64,000 nucleotides of DNA from Candidatus Poribacteria bacterium (GTDB lineage Bacteria > Poribacteria > WGA-4E > WGA-3G), in NCBI GenBank assembly GCA_028824125.1, contig JAPPES010000007.1, positions 56,766-120,765 on the forward strand. The letters run 5' to 3'. Made by a program: the position numbers and the translations under genes. The notes under the pieces were generated by a model. The model was not told the origin of the DNA and ran no database searches. It saw only the letters and a list, made by a program, of their open reading frames with translations. Positions 33,495-42,401 of the stretch are shown piece by piece. The stretch's first letter is position 1; each line of letters starts with the position of its first letter.

Positions 33495-34631
33495 ATGGAG
33501 AACTACAACCTTTTTACAGACCCAAAATTACCCGTCATCTATGAAAAAGTCAAAGCGGAAGAAAGACTTTCTTTTGAGGACGGAATCACGCTTTACGAAA
33601 GTCCGGATATTACGGGAGTCGGGTTTATTGCAAACCAAAGCCGTGAACACATAAACGGCAATGTTGCATACTATAACATCAACCAACATATAGACTATTC
33701 CAACGTGTGTATCCTCCATGCGCGGTGCCACTTTTGTGCCTTTGCCCGAAAAAATATGCAAACAGAAGGCGCGTGGGAGATGAGTGTTGACGAATTCTTA
33801 GATAAAGCGATGTACTCAATAGAGCATGGATGCACCGAAATTCATAGTGTCGGCGGCTTACACCCGAAACTTCCATTTGACTACTATCTACAAATTATCC
33901 GTGGCCTCAAAGAACGGATGCCTAATGTTCACCTTAAATTTTTTACGGCTGTTGAAATCCATCATTTTTCACGTATCTTTAAAATGTCTGTAGAAGATGT
34001 TTTAAAGCAGCTTCGTGAAGCAGGTTTAGATTCGTTACCTGGTGGCGGTGCAGAAATCTTTGCAGAAGAAACGCGTGAAAAAATCTGTCCCGGCAAATTA
34101 AGTGCTGAAGGATGGCTTGAAATTCACGACATTGCACATCGGATCGGTATACCTACGAATGCGACAATGCTCTATGGACATCTTGAAACAAACGAAGATA
34201 GGGTTGACCATCTCATCAGATTACGGGAACAACAGGATAAATCAGGCGGGTTCGTCACGTTTATTCCGCTTGCGTTTCACCCCGCTAACACGCGTATGGC
34301 TTATCTGCCTTCAACATCAGGCTTAACCGATTTGCGAAACATTGCAGTAGCCCGTCTGATGCTGGACAACATGCCACATATCAAAGTTTATTGGATTATG
34401 ACAGGGTTAAAAACCGCACAAATCGCACTTAGCTTTGGGGCAGATGATATTGATGGCACGGTAACAGAGGAAAAGATTACGCACATGGCAGGAGCAGATA
34501 CACCAGAGGCTGTCTCCGTAGATGCGCTCACGCGCCTCATTGAAGAGGCAGGATATATCCCAGTGGAACGTGATACACTTTATAATGAAATCATTCGAGA
34601 GGGAAATCAGTGGTACAGAAAAGCCGCTTAA
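33495..34631 (+). CDS. mqnE: Aminofutalosine synthase (radical SAM)
   Basis: A 378-aa radical SAM enzyme of the futalosine route to menaquinone, joining 3-(1-carboxyvinyl)oxybenzoate and S-adenosylmethionine to give aminofutalosine. GGLHPKLPFDYY, LPGGGAEIFAEETR, NATMLYGHLE, and the closing PVERDTLYNEI segment are typical of MqnE. The cluster motif is CILHARCHFC, spaced CX5CX2C rather than the expected CX3CX2C. AGGAAAG lies before the ATG. Directly followed, with a 22-nt overlap, by mqnA. The pathway's other genes are not in this window. Confidence 0.88.
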   Translation: MENYNLFTDPKLPVIYEKVKAEERLSFEDGITLYESPDITGVGFIANQSREHINGNVAYYNINQHIDYSNVCILHARCHFCAFARKNMQTEGAWEMSVDEFLDKAMYSIEHGCTEIHSVGGLHPKLPFDYYLQIIRGLKERMPNVHLKFFTAVEIHHFSRIFKMSVEDVLKQLREAGLDSLPGGGAEIFAEETREKICPGKLSAEGWLEIHDIAHRIGIPTNATMLYGHLETNEDRVDHLIRLREQQDKSGGFVTFIPLAFHPANTRMAYLPSTSGLTDLRNIAVARLMLDNMPHIKVYWIMTGLKTAQIALSFGADDIDGTVTEEKITHMAGADTPEAVSVDALTRLIEEAGYIPVERDTLYNEIIREGNQWYRKAA

Positions 34632-35428
34632 GGATCGGCGCTGTGTCATTTTTGAACACGAAACCCCTCATTTATCCACTTTTGAATGGGGAACTCCAAA
34701 CCGACAGAATTGACATCAGCATGCAGGTACCAAGTCGTCTTGTAACGCTTTTAAGTGATAACGAATTAGATATTGGTTTGATCCCAATTGTTGATTACTT
34801 CCGTGCAAACGATCAGAACGCGGGTTATCGCATTCTTCCGAATATATCAATAGCATCGCGGGGTAGCGTTCTAAGCATTCAATTGTTCAGCCGTGTGCCG
34901 ATTCAGAAGATCCAACAGGTTGCTTTAGATACAAGTTCGCGTTCATCTGTTGCGTTGCTGCAGATCTTACTCGCTGAAAAATACCAACTTTCTCCAACGT
35001 TCATTTCCTGCGATCCTTCAATTGATCCTGCTACGTCAGAGACAGAAGCAGTTTTGCTTATAGGAGATGCAGCACTCAAAAACCTCGGCGCCACAGAATA
35101 TAGTGTTGATCTCGGAGCAGAATGGCACGAATTAACAGGATTGCCTTTTGTCTATGCTTGTTGGGTGGCAAGAGGAGAAGTGGAACTTGGCGATGTGCCG
35201 AATCTACTTTTAGAAGCGAAGAATCGGGGTATCGCACAAATACCTGAAATTGCACGGATTGAAGCGCAAAAACTCGGTTTACCGGAAAACCTCTGTAAAG
35301 GCTACTTACAACATCATATTCACTATGACCTGGATGAATCGAAAATAGCAGGGCTTGAACTTTTTTATAAGCTTGCTGTGAAAAATGGACTTGTTGAATC
35401 AGAACGAGCTTTAAGTTTTGAAACCTAA
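34610..35428 (+). CDS. mqnA: Chorismate dehydratase
   Basis: A 272-aa enzyme that dehydrates chorismate to 3-[(1-carboxyvinyl)oxy]benzoate, the first futalosine-pathway step. The N-terminal RIGAVSFLNTKPLIYPL and SRLVTLLSDNELDIGLIPIVDY segments match the family, with VALDTSSRSSVALLQILL and GLPFVYACWVAR further on. It starts with GTG, preceded by GAGGG, inside the 3' end of mqnE. Together they indicate the cell makes menaquinone by the futalosine pathway. Confidence 0.92.
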   Translation: MVQKSRLRIGAVSFLNTKPLIYPLLNGELQTDRIDISMQVPSRLVTLLSDNELDIGLIPIVDYFRANDQNAGYRILPNISIASRGSVLSIQLFSRVPIQKIQQVALDTSSRSSVALLQILLAEKYQLSPTFISCDPSIDPATSETEAVLLIGDAALKNLGATEYSVDLGAEWHELTGLPFVYACWVARGEVELGDVPNLLLEAKNRGIAQIPEIARIEAQKLGLPENLCKGYLQHHIHYDLDESKIAGLELFYKLAVKNGLVESERALSFET

Positions 35429-35430
35429 TA

Positions 35431-35586
35431 TAACCCAAGTTGCTATCTATAAGTTTTTAGATCTGGAAACACCGTCTTTAATGAAAATGTGCTGATAATT
35501 AGCCAATATTTGTAGAGCAAACTGCCAGTTTGCGTCCTCACAGGCACAATCTAACAGATTGTGCTACAAGGTGGCAACTTGAGTTA
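35431..35586. mobile_element. MITE-like element, AAGTTGCTACCTAT family
   Basis: 156 bp with terminal inverted repeats TAACCCAAGTTGCTATCT and GGTGGCAACTTGAGTTA. Internal arms such as CAAACTGCCAGTTTGCG and CACAATCTAACAGATTGTG are palindromic. Related copies: 22921, 43238, 57741, 60592 and fragments at 49708 and 55179. Confidence 0.8.
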
Positions 35587-35621
35587 AATTATCCAACACC
35601 TAAAACCGAAATAGGCTAAAA

Positions 35622-36098
35622 ATGAATTCCACTGAAGAATCTACCTCTGCTGACGATATTACGCAACAGTTTGAAGATTTCCTGAAAAGTTCCGGACTCC
35701 GTCTGACTCAAACGCGGATGGACGTTTTGAACCAGGTCTTTGCCTACCCAGGACATTTCCAAATAGAAGACCTCTTAGTCCAGATGCGTCAAAACGGCTA
35801 TAAGGTGTCGCGTCCAACTATCTATCGGACGCTGCCGCTGCTTGTTAGAAGTGGATTGCTAACAGAATTTATTGACGCACACAAAAACACCCGCTACGAA
35901 AGCATCCATTCGCTGAAAGAGCATGCCCATCTCATCTGTCTGCGGTGCGGTCAGATCGTGGAATTTAAAGAACCGCAAATTGATGCTTTGCAAAAATCTG
36001 TGTGTGAAGCTCACCAATTTAAACCGGTGCGTTTCCGCAATGAGATAATTGGCTACTGTTCTGAATGTCAGGAAGAGTTAGAGGCAACAGACTCATAG
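35622..36098 (+). CDS. Fur-family metal-dependent regulator
   Basis: A 158-aa ferric-uptake-regulator-type repressor. N-terminal winged helix with LRLTQTRMDVLNQVFAYPGHF and SRPTIYRTLPLLVRSGLL as recognition helix; dimerisation domain with HAHLICLRCGQIVEF and IIGYCSECQEEL giving two CxxC zinc motifs. Whether it is Fur, PerR or Zur type cannot be settled from sequence. It is monocistronic after the mqn genes, separated by a MITE. Confidence 0.88.
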   Translation: MNSTEESTSADDITQQFEDFLKSSGLRLTQTRMDVLNQVFAYPGHFQIEDLLVQMRQNGYKVSRPTIYRTLPLLVRSGLLTEFIDAHKNTRYESIHSLKEHAHLICLRCGQIVEFKEPQIDALQKSVCEAHQFKPVRFRNEIIGYCSECQEELEATDS

Positions 36099-36128
36099 GT
36101 GTCAATTTAGTGATCCGGAAACTGAGCT

Positions 36129-36401
36129 TTACAACACCATGTCATATTCCTTCAGACAAGTATTGAGTGCTTTATAGGTATCATTAGCAATTGCGCGTGA
36201 TTCTATATGTGAACTTGTGTTTTGTGCGGTAGTGTCCCATGTCCACGTATCGGTAAACGCCTTTTCTGTGCAAGGGAGTCATTGAGAAATGTGTTATAGG
36301 TTCGTCCGCTGTTGAAAGGTATTGGTGCAGATTAGGAGGACACGTTCATCCTCCATCTCGCGGAACATTTCTAAGTTATCGCCAAAGTAGAGTTTGTTCA
36401 T
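36129..36401 (-). pseudogene. Fragment of a DNA methyltransferase gene
   Basis: The start MNKLYFGDNLEMFREMEDE is the typical N-terminus of an adenine/cytosine-N4 methyltransferase. Continuing requires frame changes: LICTNT (where ICTDPPFN would be expected), then TYNTFLNDSLAQK in a second frame, then KAFTDTWTWD and ANDTYKALN in a third, ending at a TAA. The catalytic DPPF motif is missing and the remaining two-thirds of a normal gene is absent. It is a decayed remnant. Confidence 0.65.
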
Positions 36402-36438
36402 TGCTATGTCCGTAAACTATAGCATGTCTCTGTGCTTA

Positions 36439-36723
36439 TTAGTTCGGTATTTTGAATGGATTTTCATCGTTCGGTATTTTAAATGGATTTTCATCTAGGT
36501 ATGTCTCTAAATTATAGTATGTTTCTCCTGCTTCAAGGGCATCACAGATGTCTGAAAAGAGATTGTATGCCTCCTCAAATTCGGCAAATTCGGCAATGAT
36601 ACGTTGATTGCCGTTCTGATCCGTTAAGACGAGTTTAGTTTCGCCAGGGTCTTTTCCTTCAACACTTAAATTTTGATACTGATTGAAGTTTATGATTTCT
36701 AAGTCATCAGTCACAATGAACAT
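36439..36723 (-). CDS. Small protein of unknown function with duplicated C-terminus
   Basis: A 94-aa acidic protein. AAAGGAG lies upstream of its ATG, supporting translation. The last 18 residues are a perfect tandem DENPFKIPN twice, encoded by a 27-bp direct repeat, probably from recent slippage. No known domain. It lies between the methylase fragment and the T5orf172-like gene on the same strand. Confidence 0.5.
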   Translation of the reverse strand: MFIVTDDLEIINFNQYQNLSVEGKDPGETKLVLTDQNGNQRIIAEFAEFEEAYNLFSDICDALEAGETYYNLETYLDENPFKIPNDENPFKIPN

Positions 36724-36799
36724 AATTATTCTCCTTTATAGATTTTTGATGTCCGGCAGGCACCGAAACCTACCTTTATGTAAAAACAAGGTTAGTTTA

Positions 36800-37459
36800 C
36801 TACAAATTCCCTAAAATGCTTTCATATACCCTTTCAACTTCACTCGGAGAAGTAATAAACCATTCTTTTCCAGGTGCGTCTTGCTTTTGCTTGCCTTGAA
36901 GCCTCAGAATATTTTGTATTGTCTTTTCCATCAAATTTGACTCATCTGTTTTAATAAGGAGTCCGACCTTAGGAAATTCTGGGAGTGCTGTGCGCGTTTG
37001 TGATCCAATTCTACTGATAGCACCAGATCTAGACCTGCCAACCTTGCATGCCCATACCGCCTCATCCTGCAATTCAGCTAAAAGTTGATACGCGGGGTAA
37101 TAATAAAGGTAAACTGACTGTTTACCGGAACCGATGATCTTTTCAGGTTCTAAATTTTCAGAATTTAAATTGTCATGATCAGGATCCACGCTGTCGTCTT
37201 CTTGGGTTGTTGAAAGAATAGTCCAATGACCCTGGCGAAGATTATCTGCTTGTCCTTCTAGTTTCATTTTTGACAGCGCCCGCGTGACAGGATGGTGATT
37301 AGACACTGGCCGGTGTCCACCACGCTCAATATGCGTTTCATCTACAATACGCATTATTTCCTGTTTTTGAACAGTCTGCCCTGCAAATAGTTCTTGAATA
37401 AGTTCTCGCGCCATGTTCCGTGTGAGAGTCTTCTCAAAATACTTATACTGCTCATTCAT
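36800..37459 (-). CDS. GIY-YIG/T5orf172-like nuclease-family protein
   Basis: A 219-aa protein. The N-terminal 90 residues look like a helical, possibly winged-helix region (ERGGHRPVSNHHPVTRAL). The C-terminal half resembles the T5orf172 branch of GIY-YIG domains: VYLYYYPAYQ, ACKVGRSRSGAISRIGSQTRTALPEFP with the conserved Arg, and KEWFITSPSEV. It may be a nuclease or DNA-binding protein of mobile origin; its neighbours (decayed methylase, small ORF) fit an accessory region. Confidence 0.65.
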   Translation of the reverse strand: MNEQYKYFEKTLTRNMARELIQELFAGQTVQKQEIMRIVDETHIERGGHRPVSNHHPVTRALSKMKLEGQADNLRQGHWTILSTTQEDDSVDPDHDNLNSENLEPEKIIGSGKQSVYLYYYPAYQLLAELQDEAVWACKVGRSRSGAISRIGSQTRTALPEFPKVGLLIKTDESNLMEKTIQNILRLQGKQKQDAPGKEWFITSPSEVERVYESILGNL

Positions 37460-37504
37460 AGGCCTATTTTCTCTTTATTTTTAAAGTTATCATCAAGTAT
37501 GCCT

Positions 37505-38740
37505 CTACTGATACGGCGCAAGTACATTCTCCACCGAGCGCGTCCCCGAAAACCATCCAACAATCTTCCGCAACACCTCATCAAGCAAAATATCCGGACA
37601 AGACGCGCCTGCAGTCAAAACAATGTCAACCGGTCTACCATCGGGATGTCCAGTCGGCAACCAATCCGCTGTTATTTGCACCTCTTTTGTTTCAAGTGAC
37701 AGGTGACGAATTTGTTTTGGACTAAGCAACTCCTCCGCGTCACGTACAAAATAGGTCGGCAGTTTATGTTCACAAAGTTCTACAAGATGGCTGGTATTAG
37801 ATGAATTGTAGCCACCCACAACAACCGCAACATCCCCGCCTTCAGCGATCAATGCAAGTGTAGCATCCTGATTCTCTTTCGTGGCATAGCAGAGCGTATC
37901 CTTCGTATCAGCAAAATGTTCCGCGAGATTCTCTTCACCGTATCTTGTAATAATAGCCTGTCGCAACAGATCAGCGATAGCTTGTGTCTCCGTAGCAAGC
38001 ATCGTGGTCTGATTGACAACACCGATACGTTTAAGATTAATATCTGGATGGAAACCTTCGGTATAGCGGTCAGCAAACTTTTTAAAGAAAAAGTCTGCAT
38101 CTGCTTCGCCGCGTATCACTTTTGCGAGGTCTTCCGCTTCTGCAAGATCGCGCACGACAACAACAGGCGCCTCCGCTTGCGCATGCGAAAATGTGGCACG
38201 GGTTTCCTCATGATACCGTTTACCATGCACAACCACGGTGTAATCCTGCTTGCCAATCTCTTGGCTCCGCTTCCACACCTTTTCAACAAACGGGCATGTG
38301 GTGTTGTAGGACGAAAGCGTAACACCGCGATCATTCAATTCTGCCTCAACTTCCAACGTTGTGCCGAAAGCTGGTACAATCACAACATCATCAGGCACTA
38401 AAACATCAAACGGAAGTAACGAATTTCCCTCAGTATCAGAGAGAAATTGTACTCCGTGATGTCTTAAATTTTCATTTACACGCGGATTATGGATAATTTC
38501 AGATAACAGGAAAATTCGCTTGTCCGGGTTCTCTTCAAGGGCGCGATACGCTATCTCTACAGCATTTTCAACACCATAGCAGAACCCAAAGTGGCGAGCG
38601 ATCTTAAAACGGACAGGACCAAAATCTAAAATGGAGGAGGACAGGTCTCGCTTACGGGCATCCATATTTCGCCGCGATGCCTTAACAACAGAAATAATTG
38701 GACTTTCATAAAAGCGAGGTAAATTAAAAGTACGAGGCAT
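37505..38740 (-). CDS. ispH: 4-hydroxy-3-methylbut-2-enyl diphosphate reductase
   Basis: A 411-aa iron-sulfur enzyme finishing the MEP isoprenoid pathway by making IPP and DMAPP. The three cluster Cys are in FGFCYGVENA, TTCPFVEKVW and GASCPDILLD. The N-terminal extension with SVLDFGPV-like SILDFGPVRFKIARHFGFC places it with long-form IspH proteins rather than the short E. coli type. It follows rpmH by 24 nt on the minus strand, with a weak ribosome-binding site. Confidence 0.93.
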   Translation of the reverse strand: MPRTFNLPRFYESPIISVVKASRRNMDARKRDLSSSILDFGPVRFKIARHFGFCYGVENAVEIAYRALEENPDKRIFLLSEIIHNPRVNENLRHHGVQFLSDTEGNSLLPFDVLVPDDVVIVPAFGTTLEVEAELNDRGVTLSSYNTTCPFVEKVWKRSQEIGKQDYTVVVHGKRYHEETRATFSHAQAEAPVVVVRDLAEAEDLAKVIRGEADADFFFKKFADRYTEGFHPDINLKRIGVVNQTTMLATETQAIADLLRQAIITRYGEENLAEHFADTKDTLCYATKENQDATLALIAEGGDVAVVVGGYNSSNTSHLVELCEHKLPTYFVRDAEELLSPKQIRHLSLETKEVQITADWLPTGHPDGRPVDIVLTAGASCPDILLDEVLRKIVGWFSGTRSVENVLAPYQ

Positions 38741-38764
38741 CTTTTAAACTGTTCCAAAGTAACC

Positions 38765-38899
38765 TTACGCACTGAGGACTTTTCGGCCTTTTGCCCTGCG
38801 GCGCGCGAGAATTTTCCGACCATCACGGGTAGACATACGTTTCCGAAATCCCATCTTGTTCTTACGTTTCCGTCTATGTGGCTGATACGTACGTTTCAT
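38765..38899 (-). CDS. rpmH: Ribosomal protein bL34
   Basis: Too short for many gene callers. The 44-aa product begins [19 protein letters not shown] and continues through [20 protein letters not shown], which is bL34 throughout. It lies divergent from dnaA, the classical bacterial arrangement near the replication origin. Here it is followed by ispH and not by the usual rnpA and yidC genes. Confidence 0.95.
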   Translation of the reverse strand: MKRTYQPHRRKRKNKMGFRKRMSTRDGRKILARRRAKGRKVLSA

Positions 38900-39349
38900 A
38901 ATGCTTTTCCTCTCTATTTCTTAACCGGACACATGGAAATTATGCAATATATCTTCATCTATCGTTAATAAAAAGGATACCCGATTTTTCACAGTTTGTC
39001 AAATTTTTCTGCATAATAATTGTAAAGAGGCGGTATCTATTGCACGAAATTCACGTTAATAAATAGTAGCAAGTATTTTGGTGGATTTTGCTAAAATCAA
39101 ACTTTTACCTGATAACTTGGAAAAATTTGGTCATTATATAATATCTATATTTTTAATTCTAAACCTTCAAATTTTCTCCATACATAGATATAATTTTAGC
39201 ATAAAATTTCGCCAATTTAACTTGCTATTTAAATCCAGAAAATGATATAATTCATGTCCGCGTCATGCATATTTCTTTGTAGAAAATTCAGAAGCATTTT
39301 AATAACATGGCTCCGACAGCTGGCAACCTCAATAGGTAGGAACATTCTC
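38900..39349. other. AT-rich rpmH-dnaA intergenic region
   Basis: A 450-bp very AT-rich spacer between divergent rpmH and dnaA that must contain both promoters. Two CGTTAATAA sequences (38963-38971 and 39054-39062) resemble the repeated motif of the dnaA-recF spacer. No canonical TTATCCACA box was found. An in-frame ATG at 39254 extends the dnaA frame but is not considered the start. Confidence 0.5.
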
Positions 39350-40684
39350 ATGCAACACACACCTGATTCACTTTGGTTAACTATACTTGAGGAACTTGGT
39401 GAAACTGCCCTCAACGATATTTATTTACGCCAAGCTACCCCACATTCACTCACCGAGGAGTCTTTTATCATTGCTGTTCCTTCCGATTACACACAAGACG
39501 AAATAGAGGACAGATTTCTCAGTGGTATTAAGAAGGTGTTAGGTGAGCAAACAAGGAACGGCTGCAAGCTGCAAATTTTAGTGGATAAATCTCTTGCTAA
39601 AACGCCTGAACCAGAAAAAACTGTACATAGCTCTGAAGAAGACACTCCTGAAACAGCAAACTTAAATCCGAACTACATCTTTGGTAATTTTGTTGTTGGA
39701 CAGAGCAATCGGATTTGTCATGCGACTGCATTTGCTGCATCTGATAACTTAGGAGGAGAATATAATCCGCTTTTTATATATGGCGGCGTAGGCCTCGGAA
39801 AAACACATCTCCTTCATGCTATCGGCAATAGAGTACAAGATATTACGCCAAAACGGAAAGTGCTTTATGTCACCTCAGAAACGTTTATGAACGAATTTAT
39901 TGAGTCTATCATGAATCGAAATTCAGCACAAGGATTCCGCACAAAATACAGAACAGCGGACCTGTTGTTAATTGATGATATCCAATTCTTAGCACGTAAA
40001 GAAGGCACGCAAGAAGAATTTTTTAATACCTTCAATGAGTTATACATGAATTCTAACCAAATCGTTATGACGAGTGATCGGTCGCCGAGTATGCTTGAAA
40101 ACCTTGAAGAAAGGCTTAGTTCACGTTTTGAATGGGGCATGGTAGCAGAAATAGATAAACCCAATTATGAGCTCCGCCTCTCAATTCTACGGCGAAAATG
40201 TCAAGACCAAAAATTTGAGGAAATTTCCGATGAAGTGCTAAGCTACATTGCAGAAATGGTAACAGCAAATATTCGTGAATTGGAAGGCATATTAGTACGC
40301 CTCACAACACAAGCTTCAATTCTTGATGAACGACTTGATATTGACTTTGCACGCAGGGTACTAAATGACACAACCCCGATTAGTAGAGGACTACGGCAAA
40401 AAGTTATTACAGCAGAAGCAATACAGAAAGTTGTCGCTGATCATTTTCAGATAGACAGCGATGACCTAACTTCCGCAAAGCGAACAAAAGTACTTGTGTT
40501 CCCACGTCAAATCGCGATGTACCTGTGTAGAGAACTCACGCAGTTTTCTCTGTTAGATATTGCAGATGCATTTAATAGGCAAAACCATAGAACCATCACG
40601 TATGCTTACGAACAAGTTGAAAAACTACTTGAAGATAAGGAAATAAAAAAGCTTGTTCAACTATTAACCGATGAATTGACATAA
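39350..40684 (+). CDS. dnaA: Chromosomal replication initiator DnaA (divergent domain IV)
   Basis: A 444-aa AAA+ initiator that binds and opens the chromosomal origin. The ATG at 39350 (MQHTPDSLW) has AGGTAGGA upstream and gives normal length; an earlier in-frame ATG adds 32 unusual residues. Walker A GGVGLGKT is at 145-152, Walker B LLLIDDIQF at 205-213. Domain IV keeps FPRQIAMYL and SLLDIADAF, but the usual GGRDHTTVLHA signature is NRQNHRTITYA (409-419), with Asn and Arg replacing the Asp and Thr that read the DnaA box in E. coli. See the separate finding. Confidence 0.95.
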   Translation: MQHTPDSLWLTILEELGETALNDIYLRQATPHSLTEESFIIAVPSDYTQDEIEDRFLSGIKKVLGEQTRNGCKLQILVDKSLAKTPEPEKTVHSSEEDTPETANLNPNYIFGNFVVGQSNRICHATAFAASDNLGGEYNPLFIYGGVGLGKTHLLHAIGNRVQDITPKRKVLYVTSETFMNEFIESIMNRNSAQGFRTKYRTADLLLIDDIQFLARKEGTQEEFFNTFNELYMNSNQIVMTSDRSPSMLENLEERLSSRFEWGMVAEIDKPNYELRLSILRRKCQDQKFEEISDEVLSYIAEMVTANIRELEGILVRLTTQASILDERLDIDFARRVLNDTTPISRGLRQKVITAEAIQKVVADHFQIDSDDLTSAKRTKVLVFPRQIAMYLCRELTQFSLLDIADAFNRQNHRTITYAYEQVEKLLEDKEIKKLVQLLTDELT

Positions 40685-40810
40685 GGTTCAGTCCTCCTTA
40701 TCTAAAAATCTTAGGAAATTTACGACATTAAGTCCTATAAACCCAGATGTGCTCAAAGTTAAAGCACTGAATACCTATTATATACATCCCTGTTGCGAAC
40801 CCCAAAATTA

Positions 40811-40997
40811 TTGATAATAACTTGATAATAACTTGATAATAACTTAGCAATAACTCCAAAATTATTGTTGATAAATTGTTAATAACTTTTACTTCCATCA
40901 GTTGCATTGATAAATTGTTAATAAGTGTAAAAATTGTTATCAAGTTATTATCAGCGATACCGTCAATACCCATAAGGGATTAAAGCAGTTATTAACA
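40811..40997. other. Candidate replication origin with repeated TTGWTAATAAC motifs
   Basis: Between dnaA and recF, 520 bp of AT-rich DNA without an ORF. Three direct 11-bp copies of TTGATAATAAC lie at 40811-40843, then a degenerate TTAGCAATAAC at 40844, TTGTTAATAAC at 40876, TTGTTAATAAG at 40915, and inverted TGATAATAAC at 40944 and TGTTAATAAC at 40988. No match to TTATCCACA. An even more AT-rich segment follows up to recF (about 41030-41190), a possible unwinding element. Origin function is inferred from position and repeat structure. Confidence 0.6.
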
Positions 40998-41206
40998 TAT
41001 TATCAACCCCTACTGTTACTACTAAGGTACAATTTAAATTTTAATTGTAATTTAGTACATAATATAAGACACACAGAATTCCAGTTTAACAAAGCAGAGT
41101 TTTATTAAAGAATTTCTGAAACAATTTCAATATCTTTAAATTTCAAAGAGAATATCAAAATTGTTTTAAAGATTCTGAAGAACATGATTTGGATAATGAG
41201 GTTTAA

Positions 41207-42367
41207 ATGTATTTGGAGCGATTATGCCTGCGGAATTTCCGGAATTATGAAGTGTGTGACATTACATTTCATTCTCCTGTGACATTAGTTGTTGGAAGAA
41301 ATGCAATGGGCAAAACAAGCCTACTGGAATCGCTCTATTTTCTTTGCACCGGTGAATCGCATAGAGCAAATGCAACTGCTGAGTTAATACGACATGAATC
41401 AGAAGGATTTGCGGTTATAGGATATTTCCGTAGTGATAAGAGACCTAATTCACTCATACAACTTGAGGCAGTGAAGCCACGTCAAGGTCCGTTCCGCCTC
41501 AAAACAGATGGAGTTCTACAACAAAGACGGTCGGACTGGATTGGTCAGTTCAATGTCGTGGTTTTTGCACCTGAATCTTTGGAACTTGTGAAAGGTCCCC
41601 CTACATCCCGCAGACGATGGCTTGATCTATTCTTATCCCAGTTGAATCGAGAATATTTGGAGGAACTACAACGCTATCGTGGAATTTTGCAGCACCGGAA
41701 TGCACTATTAAAGCGGTTGAGTGTCGGAAAAGAATTGGTAGAAGAAATGGCTATTTGGGATGGACTCCTTGTTGAATCGGGTGTTGCATTGATTGGCGCG
41801 AGACATACTGCGTTAGCGCGCCTAAGTAGGATTGTGGAGACAACACATCTTTCGTTGACAGGGGGACAGGAAGGGCTTTTGTTGCAATATATTCCAGGAA
41901 TTGAGTGTACTATCACAGAACTTTCTGATATTACGAATCTTTCGGCTCATTTTCGAGATGCTTTGGCAAAAGCACGTCGAGATGAACTGCGGCGTGGTGT
42001 AACACTGATTGGTCCACATCGTGATGATTTTTCTTTAGTTTTGGAAACATCTAACGGTGATGAAGCACCTCTACGTGAAGCTGCACGCACTTTTGCTTCT
42101 CAAGGACAGTGCCGCACAATAGCCCTCGCGCTAAAACTTGCGGAACTGGAATTTATTCGGAAAGATACTGGCGCAGCACCGCTTTTTCTGCTGGACGATG
42201 TCCTGTCGGAGTTGGATATGGAAAGGCGCGCATACCTATTAGCGTACCTACAGGATGTCAATGCACAGACTGTAATTACCGCTACTGACAAGGACGTGAT
42301 GGGTGATGAACTGACAGATGTTCACCTATTAATAGTTGAAAATGGTATAATTGTTAATTATAATTAA
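41207..42367 (+). CDS. recF: DNA replication/repair protein RecF
   Basis: A 386-aa SMC-like ATPase for RecFOR loading of RecA at gaps. LCLRNFRNYE at the start, Walker A VGRNAMGKTSL (about residues 29-39), signature-like FASQGQCRTIALALKLAEL and Walker B PLFLLDDVLSELD. Its place after dnaA fits the conserved origin operon, but dnaN, usually between them, is missing. Confidence 0.93.
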   Translation: MYLERLCLRNFRNYEVCDITFHSPVTLVVGRNAMGKTSLLESLYFLCTGESHRANATAELIRHESEGFAVIGYFRSDKRPNSLIQLEAVKPRQGPFRLKTDGVLQQRRSDWIGQFNVVVFAPESLELVKGPPTSRRRWLDLFLSQLNREYLEELQRYRGILQHRNALLKRLSVGKELVEEMAIWDGLLVESGVALIGARHTALARLSRIVETTHLSLTGGQEGLLLQYIPGIECTITELSDITNLSAHFRDALAKARRDELRRGVTLIGPHRDDFSLVLETSNGDEAPLREAARTFASQGQCRTIALALKLAELEFIRKDTGAAPLFLLDDVLSELDMERRAYLLAYLQDVNAQTVITATDKDVMGDELTDVHLLIVENGIIVNYN

Positions 42368-42401
42368 ACGTTATATAATGATATTTTTAATTTAAGTTTG
42401 A

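Noticed and set aside
39254..39349. Upstream ATG extending DnaA by 32 residues
   Set aside because: The added sequence does not resemble DnaA domain I, and the ATG at 39350 has a ribosome-binding site and gives normal length.
41030..41190. Missing or broken dnaN between dnaA and recF
   Set aside because: The spacer is only 520 bp, very AT-rich and contains no sliding-clamp-like segment in any frame, so it is not a pseudogene.
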